From Magicicada septendecula (taxonomy: Eukaryota > Arthropoda > Insecta > Hemiptera > Cicadidae), in NCBI GenBank assembly GCA_034769895.1, contig CM068371.1:399853469-399917468 (forward strand): a stretch of 64,000 nucleotides of DNA, in the 5' to 3' direction. Positions within the stretch are counted from its first letter, which is position 1. Each line of letters opens with the position of its first letter. The position numbers and the translations under genes were made by a program. A model generated the notes under the pieces. The model made no database searches and had not been told where the DNA came from. It was given only the letters and a program-made list of their open reading frames with translations. Of this stretch, positions 1 to 11,652 are shown piece by piece.

Positions 1-1663
1 TAAATATTAAGATAGAGAAAACTATATTGACTTGTAATCAAAACACAAACAGAATCAAAATGCAACACAAACAATTATAATAACAAAGTAAGGCCCATCT
101 GAATGAAATGAAATGTAATTTAAATGAAATAAGTAAAATACTATAATGGCTATTTAAGCCTATGAAAATGCATAACTGTCAGACACACACAAATGTCAAT
201 TGTAACAAATTCACAAGGAAATTTACAAATCTAAGGCAAGTAAATAGCCAGTAATTATGTGTAAATCATTTTAAAAGAGAAATGTTATTATAAAGGTTTA
301 AATTAAAGGAGATATGTAATTTATCAAATGTCAACATAATTAGACAAAAATTAATATACAATAGAACATGACCTTATGAGGTATTGTTTTAATCTTTGAA
401 AGGAAATAAAGACAATAGTGATATTATTTAATACCCCAAAGGGAAGATAGAAGAATAAAATCATTCAGAAAATATATAATAAATTTGAATAAAAATTCAA
501 ATATAATAACAATGCTTTTAATCTCGGCCTTAACCAATCAAAGGATTTCAGTTACCATAGAAACGGGCCGTTGGATACTAATTTTCCGTTAAATTTATGA
601 GACTTGAAAAAATGACGCGTGGGTAAGCGGTACGCAAGATTGAGATGACCAAAATTTTACTTTAAAAAGTTCAAAAGACGTTCAGAAGACGACAGTATGG
701 ACCATTGACGAGTAGATGAAGAGCTTCGAATGTTAACAGATGTCCAGGAACCAAATAAACGAAATTAAATAGTAGAAATTCCCAAGACGAGATAGAAGAA
801 GATGCCAGCAGCCTAAATCAGCCCAAACTCGATGAATTTCCATTATCCCAGAACGGCGACACATCGTAACCTTCTGAACTGATAAGTATCAATTAAATGA
901 AATAATCCCAAGAATAAAAACACATTAAATATTTCTCAAATCAATCAAAATTTCTCACTATTAAGCCAAATTCATTTTCTTTCAAAGGTTGAATAAATAT
1001 AAACTTACGTAGGCAATTATTAATAATAAAATATTAATTTTATTTATAATCCAAAGAACCCCAGATTTTGAACAGATTAATATATTGTGTATTAACAGAC
1101 GCCATGTTGGCAGTAATGTAACTCATTTCAAAATCAATTTTGCCAACCTAGAGATATGTTTCATGTTCTAAGCCGGAGCAATTTTATTAAAAAACAATTT
1201 ATAATACCTTTGTCATATTGATTAATGACCAAATTAGAATTAAATTTACAGTACAGAGTATTACCATTGTTTTATTTCGTAGGAAGTTGTATCATATAGG
1301 TGTGTTAGCAATTTTTACTAAGTAACCAACTATTGCTCTTGCCGAGAGGGCAATATAACAAGCAGTACAGCGGCGGGAATCATTTGAACACTCCAGCCAT
1401 CAACGCTGACAACACCTATTTAACTTGTAAAATCACAAATTTAATTGTTTTAAAGAAACAATTTGGCGCCACCCGGGATTCGCAACCCCTATGAATAAAC
1501 AGGTAGGTTGTACTGATAATTGAGACCAAGCTACAGACTTCAGTAGTGACAACCATTATTGTAACGACCGGTGTGAGGCGAACACACCACATTAACACTT
1601 ACTACACATAAAAAACAAGTGTACACATTTTACAGATACGACCGAGTCTCTCAGATCGTTACA
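1..1663 (+). mobile_element. Element 1, 5' LTR (left part cut by window edge)
   Basis: Positions 1-1663 match 9688-11350 base for base with a constant offset of 9687. I count eight substitutions (958, 1108, 1267, 1379, 1390, 1405, 1566, 1626) and no indels, about 0.5% divergence. The LTR ends ...TCGTTACA at 1663, followed by a primer binding site. The matching 3' LTR starts 1389 bp further upstream, so the left end of this LTR lies outside the window. The low divergence says the insertion is recent. Confidence 0.93.
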
Positions 1664-1666
1664 GAT

Positions 1667-1684
1667 TGGCGACCAACATAGTGA
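1667..1684 (+). promoter_or_regulatory. Primer binding site of element 1
   Basis: TGGCGACCAACATAGTGA begins three bases after the LTR end. It resembles the tRNA-Lys1,2-type site TGGCGCCCAACGTGGGGC, which occurs perfectly at 36378, but carries several mismatches. The TGG start and the position after the LTR are standard for reverse-transcription priming. The tRNA assignment is inferred. Confidence 0.7.
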
Positions 1685-1712
1685 GGTTAGGAAAGGATGA
1701 CTAGCGGCGGTT

Positions 1713-3850
1713 ATGAATAGACATAGTATGGTTACAAGGCTCAAAAGTAAGGAAGCATCAAACCAAGAAGAAATGGAAGAAGTTGAGGAAATGATTGGAG
1801 GATTATTTGAAGAGGATCCCCAGGGGGACCAACCGGAAAATCCAAATCTACGGGAACCAGAAATTGAAGTAGTAATTGATGTCCAACCAGTCAAACCAGC
1901 CCAAATAATGGATACCAATTTCCAAGAAATGATGAGGATTATGGTGGAACAATTAAACAGAAACAAGGAGGAAATTAATGGAAAAATAGATAATAAAATA
2001 GACCAAATCCAGGAGGAAGCAAAAGAACAAAGAAAGGAAGACAGGGAATTCTATAATGAAAAAATGGACCAAAACAGGGAAGAATTAAATAAAAAATTAG
2101 AATCATTGCAAGAGGGAAGGAAAGAAGACCGGGAATTTTTGAAGGAGAACACAGAGCTCCTGAATAATAAATTGGAAAGCAACCAGGAGGCGTTGAAGAA
2201 AAGTCAAGAGGCGCTAGAAAAGAGGAGTGAAGAGCTGAAGAAACAGATCAAGAAGGATCTGGGGATAGTGAATAAGAAAACTGAAAATAGTCACGAAACG
2301 CTCCAATGAAAATTGAAGGAAGATAGTGAAAAAACCAAAGAGGAACTGAAACAACAACTGGTAGAATGTCGGGAAGAGACCAAACGGTAACCGAAACAAA
2401 TGAGACGGTGATACAAGTCCGGGAAGAATTAAACAATAAAATAAGCAATGTCGAGGAGGAAGGTAGAATGTGAGCGACAGAATTTTATCAAGTCACTACC
2501 GAAGAATGCCAGAGAAATAAACAGGAGGTGATTAAGAAACTGGAGGAGAGGCATCAAGAAACACAGATAGATGTAAATAACCGTGTGGAAAAGGTATACA
2601 CCGCCATCAACAAAATAGACGGACAAACCAAAGAAAACAAGGAGAGGATCCAGGGAATCAGCCAAAGGGAGAAACAAATGCAAGAAGAGCTGGATGCACT
2701 GAGGGAGAAACCCTGCCATAATGCACACATAGTAACCAGCGAAAATAGAGAGGTGATCAACTTCCGCAGTTACCGGAGGAATCCAATAGAATTCCTCAAA
2801 AGAGTAGAGGAGTTAATAGAGAAAAATAGAGAAACCAGGTGGTCAAGCGTGAGAAGCCTCATAGACGAAATGTTCCGAGACACCCACGACAACTGGTGGA
2901 CAGCGACTCGACCCGAAATCAATGATACTCAGGAATTTAAAAAACAATTCCGGGAAAAATATTGGTCGGAATCCACCCAAAATGTAGTCCGTAATTACAT
3001 TAGTAATGGGAGATACGAACCACAAGCAGGACACACTCTAACGTCCTACTTTTTAGGAAAGGTGTGTTTAGCCCGAAACCTAGAACCCAAGATACCTGAG
3101 GAATCTTTGGTGATACAGCTTGGGTACCATTATGAGGAAGCTGTACAGAAAGCCAGGAGGCAAGGGCAAATAAAGACGATCCAAGGAATGGCAAGTTTGT
3201 TGGAGGACCATGAGAACGATGGACAATACAAGAAAAATCGGCTAATGAATCAACGGTATAACAAATGGAGTGACAATAATAATATACCCAATGTCAACTT
3301 ACCATACAATCACACACAGAACGGCAACCAGAACAGTAACAACTATAATAATGAACAGCCATTTAACAGGAATACACAGAATCATTCTCCGAATAACCAA
3401 CCACCTAATAGAGGTCCACCAAACAATCATCTGGGAAACCAAAATAACAACAGGAACATCCCAAATAATAATCAACCAAACCATAACTACAGAGGAGCTG
3501 AACCGGACCAACACCCAAATGGTCACCCCAACAACAACAACTACTATGGCAACCGGTACAATCCTAATTATCAGTACAACCGGGGACCCGGGGGAAACCA
3601 AAATAGAGGCAACGGCAGGCGCCAGGTAAATTTCATTCATGGGCGGAGGCAAAGTAACCACCGGAGATACAGCCCGAACTGGCACACAAACCCATGGTAC
3701 CACGAATCGAACAATAACAACAATCAGTCATCAGAGAGTAGGAATAACGAACCACCCAGGGATGAAAACAACCAGCAACAAGGACTGAGCAACGAGACGA
3801 GCGACCAGTCGAATAGCCTGGCCACAAACCAACAACCACCTTTAAACTAA
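1713..3850 (+). pseudogene. gag: Element 1 gag, broken
   Basis: Gag-like polyprotein of a Ty3/gypsy element, which would form the virus-like particle. The first part (ATG at 1713) is a long charged coiled coil rich in E, K, Q and N. It is stopped by TGA at 2307 and TAA at 2388, changes frame between 2390 and 2471, and meets TGA at 2471. From 2528 to TAA 3848 the frame is open. That section holds a capsid-like part (about 2760-3200, with motifs such as FKKQFREKYW and HTLTSYFLGKV), then a tail rich in Asn, Pro, Gly and Arg that ends in RG-type basic sequence. There is no CCHC zinc knuckle, as in several insect gypsy Gags. Single-base lesions could be real decay or read errors, since the LTRs are nearly identical. 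Confidence 0.8.
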
Positions 3851-3901
3851 ACAGGTCAGTGGAAAAATATAGACACCCTTCACATGACCAATCACTTGGG
3901 T
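3841..3901 (+). promoter_or_regulatory. -1 programmed ribosomal frameshift signal at the gag/pol border
   Basis: The gag frame reads CCT TTA AAC TAA, so T TTA AAC (3841-3847) is a canonical X XXY YYZ slippery heptamer immediately before the gag stop. Slipping back by one enters exactly the pol frame (TTT AAA CTA ...). After a 6-nt spacer (3848-3853), GGTCAGTG (3854-3861) can pair with CAC-A-TGACC (3881-3889). ACCC in the loop (3875-3878) can pair with GGGT at 3898-3901, allowing an H-type pseudoknot. Heptamer, spacing and target frame are read directly. The stimulatory structure is inferred by hand pairing. Confidence 0.85.
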
Positions 3902-6900
3902 TAATACGTCGAGTAATGTCAGAGGATAAAAACAAAGTAATTACCATAATATACACCAACTATTTAAAGAATATCCGAGAGGAACTTCTCGAAGAAGAGG
4001 CCAACCAATTACAACAAACTAATAGCGAAATTGTCCATATAAAGGCTACCATAAACGGCACAATAACCATAATTATGGTGGATACGGGATCTAACATATC
4101 TCTCATAAACCAGCCTGAATTAGAACGAATTCAAGCCAACTCTCGAACACCAATTCCTACACTGCCAATAAACAATATAATCATCATTGGCGCCACTGGT
4201 AAACAAAACAAGACGGTGAGAAAGCAAGTTTCATTAGAATTAGACAATCAAAATTCAACAATCCCTATTGTATTTCTTGTGGCCAATGGGCTACCATTCA
4301 GCATGCTTATAGGATGTGATGTATTAAGAAGATATTCAGCAGTTATCAACCTGCAAAAGGGAGTCGTGTTACTAACTTCAGAACAGGGAACCTGGTCTGC
4401 AAATATTATTAATTGTAATCCAACTCCAACCGCTCTGAATCTAGACCCAGGATTGAAGAGTTATTACTGTCAAAGGCGTGAACCGTCCATCACTATGGCC
4501 GAGGAAGAGGAAAGCAGAGCCTTGTGGGAACAAAAACTGGAAGAAATAAGAAATTTCCAAAGAGAACGGCCTCAACAAGAAATCAGTGAACAACAGTCCA
4601 AAAAACTAATTGCAATTTATAACAAATATCAACATGTCTTCTCGAATACTCCTGGAAAGGTTAAAGGATACCAGTGTAAAATTAACTTCAGGGAACCTGT
4701 AGACTTCCACAGGAAATCATATCCCACAGCGTATTCCCTGAAAAATGAAGTCAGGACGGAGATAAACCGAATGATAGCAGAGGATATCATTGAGTATAGC
4801 CAATCTCAATACACCAGCCCAATAGTAGCTATACCCAAGAAGAATGGCAAAGTACGGATTTGCTTGGACGCCCGAGAAATCAATAAAATGATTGTCAATG
4901 ACCGGACCTCACCGGGAGAAATTGAGGAAATTTTAAAAAGATTTCATGGAATAAAATACATTAGTACCTGGGATACTGTATGTGGGTACTGGCAGGTGGA
5001 GCTGCACCCACACAGTAGGCAATACATGGCCTTTATATTTGATGGTAGAAATTACCAATTTAAAAGATTACCATTTGGACTCATCAATTCCGTAGCAGTG
5101 TTCGTAAACTGCATGGTCCAAGTCTTGGGTCAAGAGGCACTGGAATTCACCACAGTGTACGTTGACGACCTGCTCATAACGTCATCACACTGGGATGAAC
5201 ACTGCGAAAGAGTCGAACATGTATTAAAAAAGTTGTCCAATAATAATATTACACTTAATTGGACAAGTCAAAATTTATTGCCAATGAAGTAAAGTTCCTA
5301 GGGTTCAACTTGACCGAAAAGGGAATCTCTCCATCCCAAGAGAAAGTTGAAGCCATCCAAAAATTCCCCTCACCAAAAAACAAGAAGCAATTGCAGTCAT
5401 TCTTAGGAATATGCAATTACTATAGGAAGTTTCAAACAAACTACTCCCACCTAACAGCGCGAAACTGTCATGTTACACCACCCCAATTTCAAAAAACCAT
5501 TCTACCTAAATTGCGATGCTAGTGATGTAAGTCTAGGCGCAGAATTGTACCAGGAAGACAATGAAGGAAACCACCTGGTCATTAGCTTCGCCAGCCGAAT
5601 ACTAAATAGTTGCGAGCGTAACTACAATGTTACAGAAAAAGAGTTGCTCAGCATAGTATTCGCGTGTGGGAAGTTTAGGACATACATACTAGGATATCCT
5701 ATCACAGTCAGGAGCGATCATAAATCAATATCATTTCTCAAACAATGTAAATTGAGTCATGGTCGACTTACTCGATGGATACTTGCTCTGCAAGAATACC
5801 AATTACATGGGAATATATTCCAGGCCGAAAAAACATAGTGGCCGACGTATTATCCAGAATAAATGTAGTAGATCAGACATTTGAAGGAGAAAAGGGGAAG
5901 ATAGCAAAAATGTATCATATATTGAAAGATAGGAAGGACCTGGAAAATATTGTAAACAAAATAGTGTTACAACAAGAGCAAGATATCAAAATACTGAACA
6001 TACGGAAAAGACTGATGGAATCTGAAGCAATTATAAATAAATTTTACTGTATATACAAAGACATATTCATAAAAACAAAAAAGAACCAAGACACATGGAA
6101 ACTAGTAATCCCTCATTCATTAGAAAACCAGATCATCAAAGATTACCATGTAAGATACGGACACATGGGAACACTCAAAATAGTAAAAGCTTTAGAGGAA
6201 GATTTGTTTATAAAAAATATCACAAGAAATGTAAATAAAAATATAAAAACCTGCACGTTATGTCAGATGGTCAAAACCAATAATGAAATGAAGAATGGAA
6301 CGATGATACCCATCACATCAAATGCCAAACTAGAGAAGGTATTCCTCGACATATGTGGACCATTCCCACGTAGTGGAGGAAGACATGGATACAAGTTCAT
6401 CGTGATTATACTTGACCATTACACAAAGTACACCAAACTATACGCTATAAACAGAGCCACAACAAACAAAATATTAGATATTATTAAAAATAAATACATG
6501 TCAGAGATTGGAAAACCGTACATGATAATAACCGATCACGGAACACAGTTTAAGGGAAAAAGGTGGAGAGAAGAATTAATAAAACTGGACATCAAAACCT
6601 ATAAAACTTCAGTATACAACCCTAGTAGTAATCCAGCAGAAAGGATGTTGAGAGAGGTGGGACGCATTCTGAGAACTTATTGTCAAAATAACCAGAAGGA
6701 ATGGTGCAAATATTTAACTTCAACTGAAGTGTTTCTAAATATCAGCTATCACCAATTTACTGAGAATACACCATACTTAATGATGTTCGAGAGGAAGCCA
6801 AATAGAGAGATACAAGAGATAATAGAATTCCCAAAAAACCCAGAAGACCCGTATGATAAAAACAAATGGTACAGCCTAATAATGGAAAAGATAGAGAAAC

Positions 6901-7154
6901 AAAAAGCCAAATATGCTAAAAACCAACCCAAAATAATCAAATATAAAGAGGGAGAAAAGATATTAATCAAAAATCGTGAACTGCCAAGTACACTGGAAGG
7001 TATAGCAAAGAAATTGTTATTGCTTTATACCGGTCCCTATGTTATCACAAAAGATAATGGTAATAATACTTACCAAATAAGCAATGTAAACACAAGAAAA
7101 ATAAAGGGAGTTTACAACCAAGCTTCAATAAAAAAGTTTTATGAAGAAGAATAG
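3841..7154 (+). pseudogene. pol: Element 1 pol (protease, reverse transcriptase, RNase H, integrase), three frameshifts
   Basis: Ty3/gypsy polyprotein in the order PR-RT-RH-IN. Retropepsin motif DTGS lies at 4081-4092. The RT has the segment IPKKNGKVRICLDAR, the LPFGL box, and the catalytic YVDD at 5158-5169. RNase H begins near CDASD (about 5509) with the typical D, E, D residues and RSDHKS. Integrase has an H-H/C-C zinc binding region (about 6150-6270) and a catalytic triad D (6348), D (6534), E (6639), with 34 residues between the last two. It ends in a gypsy-like tail with KKFY. One-base shifts near 5259, between 5459 and 5470, and near 5810 break the frame. No env ORF follows. The order of domains excludes Copia. 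Confidence 0.92.
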
Positions 7155-8283
7155 AAATGAAATAAACAAATTTCAAAATTCAAAAAGTTTGTAAGAGCAA
7201 CTTATTACATTATTTAGATGAGATATGCGGAATAGAAAAAACTAAAATAAATGAATAAAAATGTAAAAAACAAAGGAATCAGTTACACAAATTCCTATCA
7301 AGTTAAATCAACTTACATTCTATTAAAAGGTTGATATATGAAGTATAAAATAAAAAAGTGAGATAATAAGGAATAAGTTACACAAATTCCTATATATAAA
7401 AGTAAGAATCACAAACTTACGAAATAATTAAACAAAAGGTAACTAAAAAGGAATAAGCTACAAACATTCCTATGAAGTAAGAGAACCAACTTACAAAAAA
7501 TTTATCAAAAATGATATTTGATACAAAATAAAATAAACAAAAATCTAATCAAGCTAAAATTGCTAAGATAAATACCTGAAATTATAATGAATCAAATGTA
7601 TTCAAAGAAAAAAAAAATCTGAACTGGTACATGGAAAAAGAGAAGTTATGTATAAAACAAATATACAAGCTATGGCTAAAGCAGAATATTGCTAAATAAC
7701 CAAGAAAAAGAATAAAGATGTCTAAGATAATTAAAATGATCACAAGAGGAATAGAAAAACAAACTAATGAAAAGTTAGATATGATGAAATTAACATATGA
7801 ATAAATAAATAAAAAACAATCAACTGTATGAGCAAATGATAGTATATAGCAAAGGTACAGCGGAAGGAAGAATGAGTAAAAGGCCTAAGTGATCTAAAAA
7901 CAAACCACAAGGTGGACAATCCCAAAATATATTATTATTATTATTAATTTAAGTCACAAGTTGACAAAAAAGGTATTCAAGATTGACTGTTGAAAAGTCC
8001 AGCAATCCAAATAAACTGAGCAGAGATGATGTTCCTCTGGTCTCAGAAAAAATGAGTAGTCATGGGAGAAACCAGCTACTAAAAAGTTAGGGAAAAAATG
8101 TGTATAAGGGAGAATGCACCAAGGGAAATATAAATAAAAGCAGATCCAAATAAAATGGAACGAATCGAGTAAGAAGAGAAATAAAGAATAGAGAAACAAA
8201 CCAGAGAGAAAAGGAAAAAGATTATATATAACTGATAATTTCATAAAAAACTATGCTAGTGTTTTATTAAAATGATCAATTTT
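7155..8283 (+). other. Element 1 non-coding 3' region, no env
   Basis: AT-rich sequence between the integrase stop and the polypurine tract with no credible ORF. An errantivirus env gene would be expected here if present, and none is seen. It holds three dispersed copies of a 24-bp repeat, listed separately. Confidence 0.7.
7275..7473 (+). repeat. Three copies of a GGAAT...ATTCC repeat
   Basis: Copies at 7275-7298, 7370-7393 and 7450-7473 share GGAATAAGTTACACAAATTC-type sequence. Each is bounded by GGAAT and its inverse ATTCC, so each can form a small 5-bp hairpin. They are spaced about 80-95 bp apart. Function is unknown. Confidence 0.75.
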
Positions 8284-8298
8284 GAAGGAGAGGCATTA
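8284..8298 (+). promoter_or_regulatory. Polypurine tract of element 1
   Basis: GAAGGAGAGGCATTA lies directly before the LTR start TGTTACAAC. A purine-rich run at this place is the usual plus-strand primer in LTR elements. Confidence 0.75.
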
Positions 8299-11200
8299 TG
8301 TTACAACACAAATAACCCACCCCAGTACCAGGGATAAAAAAGATAATTCTAAATGTAAATATACTTCATATCAAATAAAATATTTAAATATAAATAAAAT
8401 ATAAAAATTATAACACGACAAACGACGACATTACCCAACCCAAGTGATTGACCTAAAAACAGGAAACAAATGAAGAAGGGAACCACAAAATACACAAAGA
8501 AAAAGGTGAGTGACCAAACAAATAGGAACTAACCAAAAGACGGGAAGAAACCAGAACCAAAGAAGAATAAAGACAATTAAAGGAAGTGAATGGATTCCTA
8601 CAACTAAATGAAATTAAACCAGACGATAAGAGGAGAACCGAGTCAAAATGAAGACAATTGAAAATGAAGAAGATGAAGGAGAAGAAGAAGAAGAAGAAGA
8701 AGAAGAAGAAGAGGAAGAATGAAGAGGAAACGAAGTGAAACCAAGAAATAATAAACACCACATATAAAAAGGAGAAATGGTATACTCAAATATAGAATAT
8801 TGTAAATAAACCCAATAATTATCCACTAATGGAAATAAATATTGTTGTAAATGAGATAATTTATATACCTGTTTTGAACAAAAACAGTAAAAAGTAACTT
8901 AGTAAAGAAAAGTACACTAACCCAAATATTAAATTTAGCTGTAGTGAAATATTTAACAAAATGTCATTAATAATAAGTATAATTTTATAATGAAAGAAAT
9001 AGTGAGAAAGAGAAAGAGAAATAATTATAGGGATTACCCACTAAGTAACACTTAAAATAAACAGTGAAAAAAGTGCAATAGTGTATGTGTAAATACCCCA
9101 AAATAGTGAGTGTATCAGTGATAAACACCAATTAATTAAAGGTGAAAGTGATAATGTGGAAAAAGATATTATAAATAATAAAAAGTATTAATAGTTAAGA
9201 AAACACTTAGTGAATCATTGATGAACCAATAAATGATTTAAGTGAGCTTATGGAAAATTATATAATTAAGGATAGTTAGAAATAGTATTTAAAATAGAGA
9301 TAAGTAAAGGATGTAATGTTATTCAGGGAGAAAGCCCATGTAAAAACAGTTTGTGTTAACATGGAATGGAGGAAAGAAGTAGTAATGAAATAAGAATTTA
9401 AGTATACAATTAAAAAACACCCAATGTTAGAAGGGAAAATAAATTTAATAAGTTTCATAAAAGTGATGTTGTTTATCACAATAAAAATAATATGTATTAT
9501 AAACAAAAATTAGCAAATAATAAGTTGAAAGAAGTGATGATGTTTCTCACTCAAAATAATAGCAAAAGAATGAAATAGATGTTAAACCAACAATAACTAA
9601 TAACTTATAAAGAATTGTTCGTTTTAATGTTATGAACAGGATATGGCTGAAAGAAACTTACAGTCCATAAGCCTAATTGTTATGTTTTAAATATTAAGAT
9701 AGAGAAAACTATATTGACTTGTAATCAAAACACAAACAGAATCAAAATGCAACACAAACAATTATAATAACAAAGTAAGGCCCATCTGAATGAAATGAAA
9801 TGTAATTTAAATGAAATAAGTAAAATACTATAATGGCTATTTAAGCCTATGAAAATGCATAACTGTCAGACACACACAAATGTCAATTGTAACAAATTCA
9901 CAAGGAAATTTACAAATCTAAGGCAAGTAAATAGCCAGTAATTATGTGTAAATCATTTTAAAAGAGAAATGTTATTATAAAGGTTTAAATTAAAGGAGAT
10001 ATGTAATTTATCAAATGTCAACATAATTAGACAAAAATTAATATACAATAGAACATGACCTTATGAGGTATTGTTTTAATCTTTGAAAGGAAATAAAGAC
10101 AATAGTGATATTATTTAATACCCCAAAGGGAAGATAGAAGAATAAAATCATTCAGAAAATATATAATAAATTTGAATAAAAATTCAAATATAATAACAAT
10201 GCTTTTAATCTCGGCCTTAACCAATCAAAGGATTTCAGTTACCATAGAAACGGGCCGTTGGATACTAATTTTCCGTTAAATTTATGAGACTTGAAAAAAT
10301 GACGCGTGGGTAAGCGGTACGCAAGATTGAGATGACCAAAATTTTACTTTAAAAAGTTCAAAAGACGTTCAGAAGACGACAGTATGGACCATTGACGAGT
10401 AGATGAAGAGCTTCGAATGTTAACAGATGTCCAGGAACCAAATAAACGAAATTAAATAGTAGAAATTCCCAAGACGAGATAGAAGAAGATGCCAGCAGCC
10501 TAAATCAGCCCAAACTCGATGAATTTCCATTATCCCAGAACGGCGACACATCGTAACCTTCTGAACTGATAAGTATCAATTAAATGAAATAATCCCAAGA
10601 ATAAAAACACATTAAATATTTCTCAAATCAATCAAAATTTCTCAATATTAAGCCAAATTCATTTTCTTTCAAAGGTTGAATAAATATAAACTTACGTAGG
10701 CAATTATTAATAATAAAATATTAATTTTATTTATAATCCAAAGAACCCCAGATTTTGAACAGATTAATATATTGTGTATTAACAGACGCCATGTCGGCAG
10801 TAATGTAACTCATTTCAAAATCAATTTTGCCAACCTAGAGATATGTTTCATGTTCTAAGCCGGAGCAATTTTATTAAAAAACAATTTATAATACCTTTGT
10901 CATATTGATTAATGACCAAATTAGAATTAAATTTACAGTACAGAGTATTACCACTGTTTTATTTCGTAGGAAGTTGTATCATATAGGTGTGTTAGCAATT
11001 TTTACTAAGTAACCAACTATTGCTCTTGCCGAGAGGGCAATATAACAAGCAGTACAGCGGCGGGAGTCATTTGAACGCTCCAGCCATCAACACTGACAAC
11101 ACCTATTTAACTTGTAAAATCACAAATTTAATTGTTTTAAAGAAACAATTTGGCGCCACCCGGGATTCGCAACCCCTATGAATAAACAGGTAGGTTGTAC

Positions 11201-11350
11201 TGATAATTGAGACCAAGCTACAGACTTCAGTAGTGACAACCATTATTGTAACAACCGGTGTGAGGCGAACACACCACATTAACACTTACTACACATAAAA
11301 AACAAGTGTACATATTTTACAGATACGACCGAGTCTCTCAGATCGTTACA
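8299..11350 (+). mobile_element. Element 1, 3' LTR (complete, 3052 bp)
   Basis: Begins TGTTACAACAC after the polypurine tract and ends TCGTTACA, where identity with the 5' LTR stops. The start is supported by a diverged relative at 55602 that begins with the same TGTTACAACACAAATAA. About 3 kb is very long for a Ty3/gypsy LTR. It holds a (GAA)n tract and only short chance ORFs on both strands, which I do not call as genes. The 5' flank is outside the window, so the target duplication cannot be checked. Confidence 0.88.
8672..8719 (+). repeat. (GAA)n purine tract in the element 1 LTR
   Basis: A run of GAA units with minor interruptions. The related LTR has a shorter GAGAAGAAGAAGAA run near 55983, so the tract is ancestral but variable in length. 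Confidence 0.85.
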
Positions 11351-11650
11351 GCATGTAACAGACGATAAACCGATCCGCATACAATGATAAACTGCACTGC
11401 ACTGAGTAATGAGTGAGTGAGTGAGGGTGGGGCGAATGACAGACACATGAGTCATAGTGTAGACTGTACAGTCAGGGTAACTAATTAGCTGCAGTAGAGT
11501 CAGGAGCAACAAAAAATAGACTACGCTTACGCTCGCAACTTGCAGTTCTTGTTGCCGATTAATGCGTTTTGTTGTTGTTGTTTTTTCGGTGGGACATCAG
11601 ATAATACGGAATGTCGGATAAGCGAAGGTCGGGTAAACGATACTCTGCTG
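11351..11650. mobile_element. Right end of a Tigger/pogo-like DNA transposon (fragment)
   Basis: Reading inward from TA at 11651-11652, the minus strand begins CAGCAGAGTATCGTTTACCC and continues with CTTCGCTTATCCGAC-type sequence. This has the CAG start and style of Tigger terminal repeats and resembles the CAGTAGAGTCTCGGTAATTC ends at 45985/48088. The other end is absent, either cut away or separated by element 1 and outside the window. Confidence 0.5.
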
Positions 11651-11652
11651 TA

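Noticed and set aside
8453-8826. Minus-strand ORFs rich in S and F in the element 1 LTR
   Set aside because: Translation of the (GAA)n purine tract in reverse; low complexity.
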